Source of the DNA: Flavonifractor sp. An112
GTDB lineage: Bacteria > Bacillota > Clostridia > Oscillospirales > Oscillospiraceae
Assembly (NCBI RefSeq): GCF_002161085.1
Contig: NZ_NFLU01000006.1
Span: forward strand, 112,839-176,838
DNA length: 64,000 bases
Direction: 5' to 3'
Position numbers and translations under genes: made by a program. Positions 63,157-64,000 of the stretch are shown piece after piece. The first letter of the stretch is position 1, and every line of letters begins with the position of its first letter. Below the pieces are notes generated by a model. It was not told where the DNA came from and did no database searches. It was given only the letters and a program-made list of their open reading frames with translations.

Positions 63157-63546
63157 TCATACCGCCGTCTCGATCCGCTTGGCCGCCACCACCGTGATCT
63201 TTTCCACTACCATAGCCCCCAGAGCGCCGGTCTCGCCGATGGCGCTCCACTGGCAGCCGGAGTAGATAATCTTCCGGTCTGGCTTGCAGATCACCAGGCT
63301 GAAATCTTCCAGGTCGTGGAAGTTGATGCCATCCCGGATGGCCTCATCGGTGGCGTACAGCCGGGTCAGTTCCAGCACATGGGTGCGCTGTCCGGGGATG
63401 GTAGCCACCGGCTCTTCCTCGCCGAAGGCCTCCACGCTCTGGCTGGAGCGGGTGGTTTTGGCGGTGTAGCTCTGGACCACCGCCACCTTCTTCCCGTCGA
63501 TCTCCAGATAGATGTCGCTGCTGGTGGGAAAACCTGAAATCTTCAT
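63157..63546 (-). CDS. Phage tail tube protein (XkdM-like)
   Basis: 129 residues, beta-rich: SDIYLEIDGKKVAVVQSYTA and GQRTHVLELTRLY, plus WSAIGETGALGAMVVEKITV, match the XkdM/DUF2001 tube family. AAGGAGGG before ATG 63546. Follows the sheath by 12 bp. Confidence 0.86.
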   Translation of the reverse strand: MKISGFPTSSDIYLEIDGKKVAVVQSYTAKTTRSSQSVEAFGEEEPVATIPGQRTHVLELTRLYATDEAIRDGINFHDLEDFSLVICKPDRKIIYSGCQWSAIGETGALGAMVVEKITVVAAKRIETAV

Positions 63547-63558
63547 GCTCTTCCCTCC

Positions 63559-64000
63559 TTATACCGTGATGTGGGCGGTGAGCCAGATCTGGTTGAGGCC
63601 GTGGGCCACCGTAAAGGTGAAGTCCACCAGACAGACGGTGGGATTTTCCGTGTCCGCCTCCACCGTCACCTGATCGTAGCCGGTGATAATCTCCCTGGCC
63701 AGCTTGTTCTCCAGCTCCAGCACCACCTGGGAGCGGATGGCCCCCCGTGTCTGCTCCGTGTTCTTGGTCCTGCGTAACTTGGCCCGCAGGGAGTTGCGAA
63801 TGGTGGGGATCACGTCATCCACAATGCGGATGGTAGTCAGTTCCCGCCAGGTAGCGTCCTCCGCCTCTCCAGTCTTGGTGCGGGTGGTGACACCCCGCAC
63901 CACACTGACCACGCCGCTCACGTTCTCCAGGGGAGTGACGCCGCCCCGCACCAAGACTGGAGAGGCGGAGGACGCTACCTGGCGGGAACTGACTACCATC
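63559..64000 (-). CDS. Phage tail sheath protein, C-terminal part (cut by window edge)
   Basis: The last 146 codons of a contractile sheath protein; the start lies right of the window. RELTTIRIVDDVIPTIRNSL, NTEQTRGAIRSQVVLELEN and the final beta strand FTFTVAHGLNQIWLTAHITV match the sheath C-terminal domain that interlocks neighbouring subunits. First visible gene of the tail cluster. Confidence 0.85.
   Translation of the reverse strand, partial: MVVSSRQVASSASPVLVRGGVTPLENVSGVVSVVRGVTTRTKTGEAEDATWRELTTIRIVDDVIPTIRNSLRAKLRRTKNTEQTRGAIRSQVVLELENKLAREIITGYDQVTVEADTENPTVCLVDFTFTVAHGLNQIWLTAHITV

Noticed and set aside
58135..64000. Complete prophage
   Set aside because: No integrase, capsid, portal, terminase, holin or attachment repeats within the window; only tail genes are visible, and the left border is an ordinary terminator next to a transporter gene.

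Overview
The window looks like the chromosome of a high-GC, spore-forming, Gram-positive anaerobe of the class Clostridia, most plausibly an Oscillospiraceae relative (Flavonifractor / Lawsonibacter / Pseudoflavonifractor type). This is inferred from gene content only: the sporulation genes yqfC and yqfD, MutS2, HPr, a PASTA-type penicillin-binding protein, LL-diaminopimelate aminotransferase (DapL), an ANTAR regulator beside glutamine synthetase, and strong C/G preference at third codon positions. Most genes lie on the minus strand, and gene order is largely that of a core chromosome.

Layout. 1-9.8 kb: the start of lysA, a uracil permease with a transcription-attenuator leader, an ECF-transporter S component, dapL and dapF, an ANTAR regulator with glnA, then fumC and malic enzyme. 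9.8-24.2 kb: the division and cell wall (dcw) cluster on the minus strand, mraZ-rsmH-ftsL-pbp-murE-mraY-ftsW-murG-murA-ftsQ-DUF881-sbp-ftsZ. It lacks murF, murD, murC and ftsA. 24.4-27.9 kb: uvrC-rsmD-coaD and a coiled-coil protein. 27.9-36.6 kb: HPr, then yqfC-yqfD-phoH-ybeY-membrane protein-era-recO-phzF-mutS2. 36.6-39.2 kb: mutY-tdk-radical SAM. 39.3-46 kb: a FUSC membrane protein, a sigma factor with its DUF4179 partner, a MITE-like repeat carrying a bidirectional terminator, a C_GCAxxG_C_C protein and recG. 46-50.8 kb: an array of hairpins, pyruvate carboxylase and a 2-hydroxyacid dehydrogenase.

Two accessory regions stand out. The first (50.8-57.1 kb) is an operon headed by a PadR repressor. 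Its promoter is wrapped in a perfect 18-bp-arm inverted repeat. Behind padR lie eight membrane proteins in four alternating A-B pairs, all with overlapping or nearly touching ends. The A proteins have a cytoplasmic HAAS-like domain, one membrane helix and an outer domain. The B proteins have one membrane helix and an outer domain. The four pairs are tandem duplicates of two subtypes. I recognise no described system with this layout.

The second (58.1-64 kb, running off the right edge) is a contractile-tail cluster of the PBSX (xkd) type: sheath, tube, frameshifted tail-assembly chaperone, a 170-residue protein where the tape measure should be, LysM protein, hub, spike, gp25-like, baseplate J and DUF2313. 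The chaperone carries a near-textbook -1 frameshift signal: heptamer A_AAA_AAA, a 5-nt spacer and an 11-bp stem-loop. The frameshifted product ends in a zinc ribbon. The missing tape measure and tail fibre suggest a very short or unusual contractile injection machine, or a degraded one.

Metabolically, lysA, dapL, dapF and a meso-DAP-type MurE fit together as a lysine and meso-DAP peptidoglycan pathway. Pyruvate carboxylase, malic enzyme and fumarase form a pyruvate-oxaloacetate-malate-fumarate module. No tRNA, rRNA, CRISPR array or integrase gene was seen.
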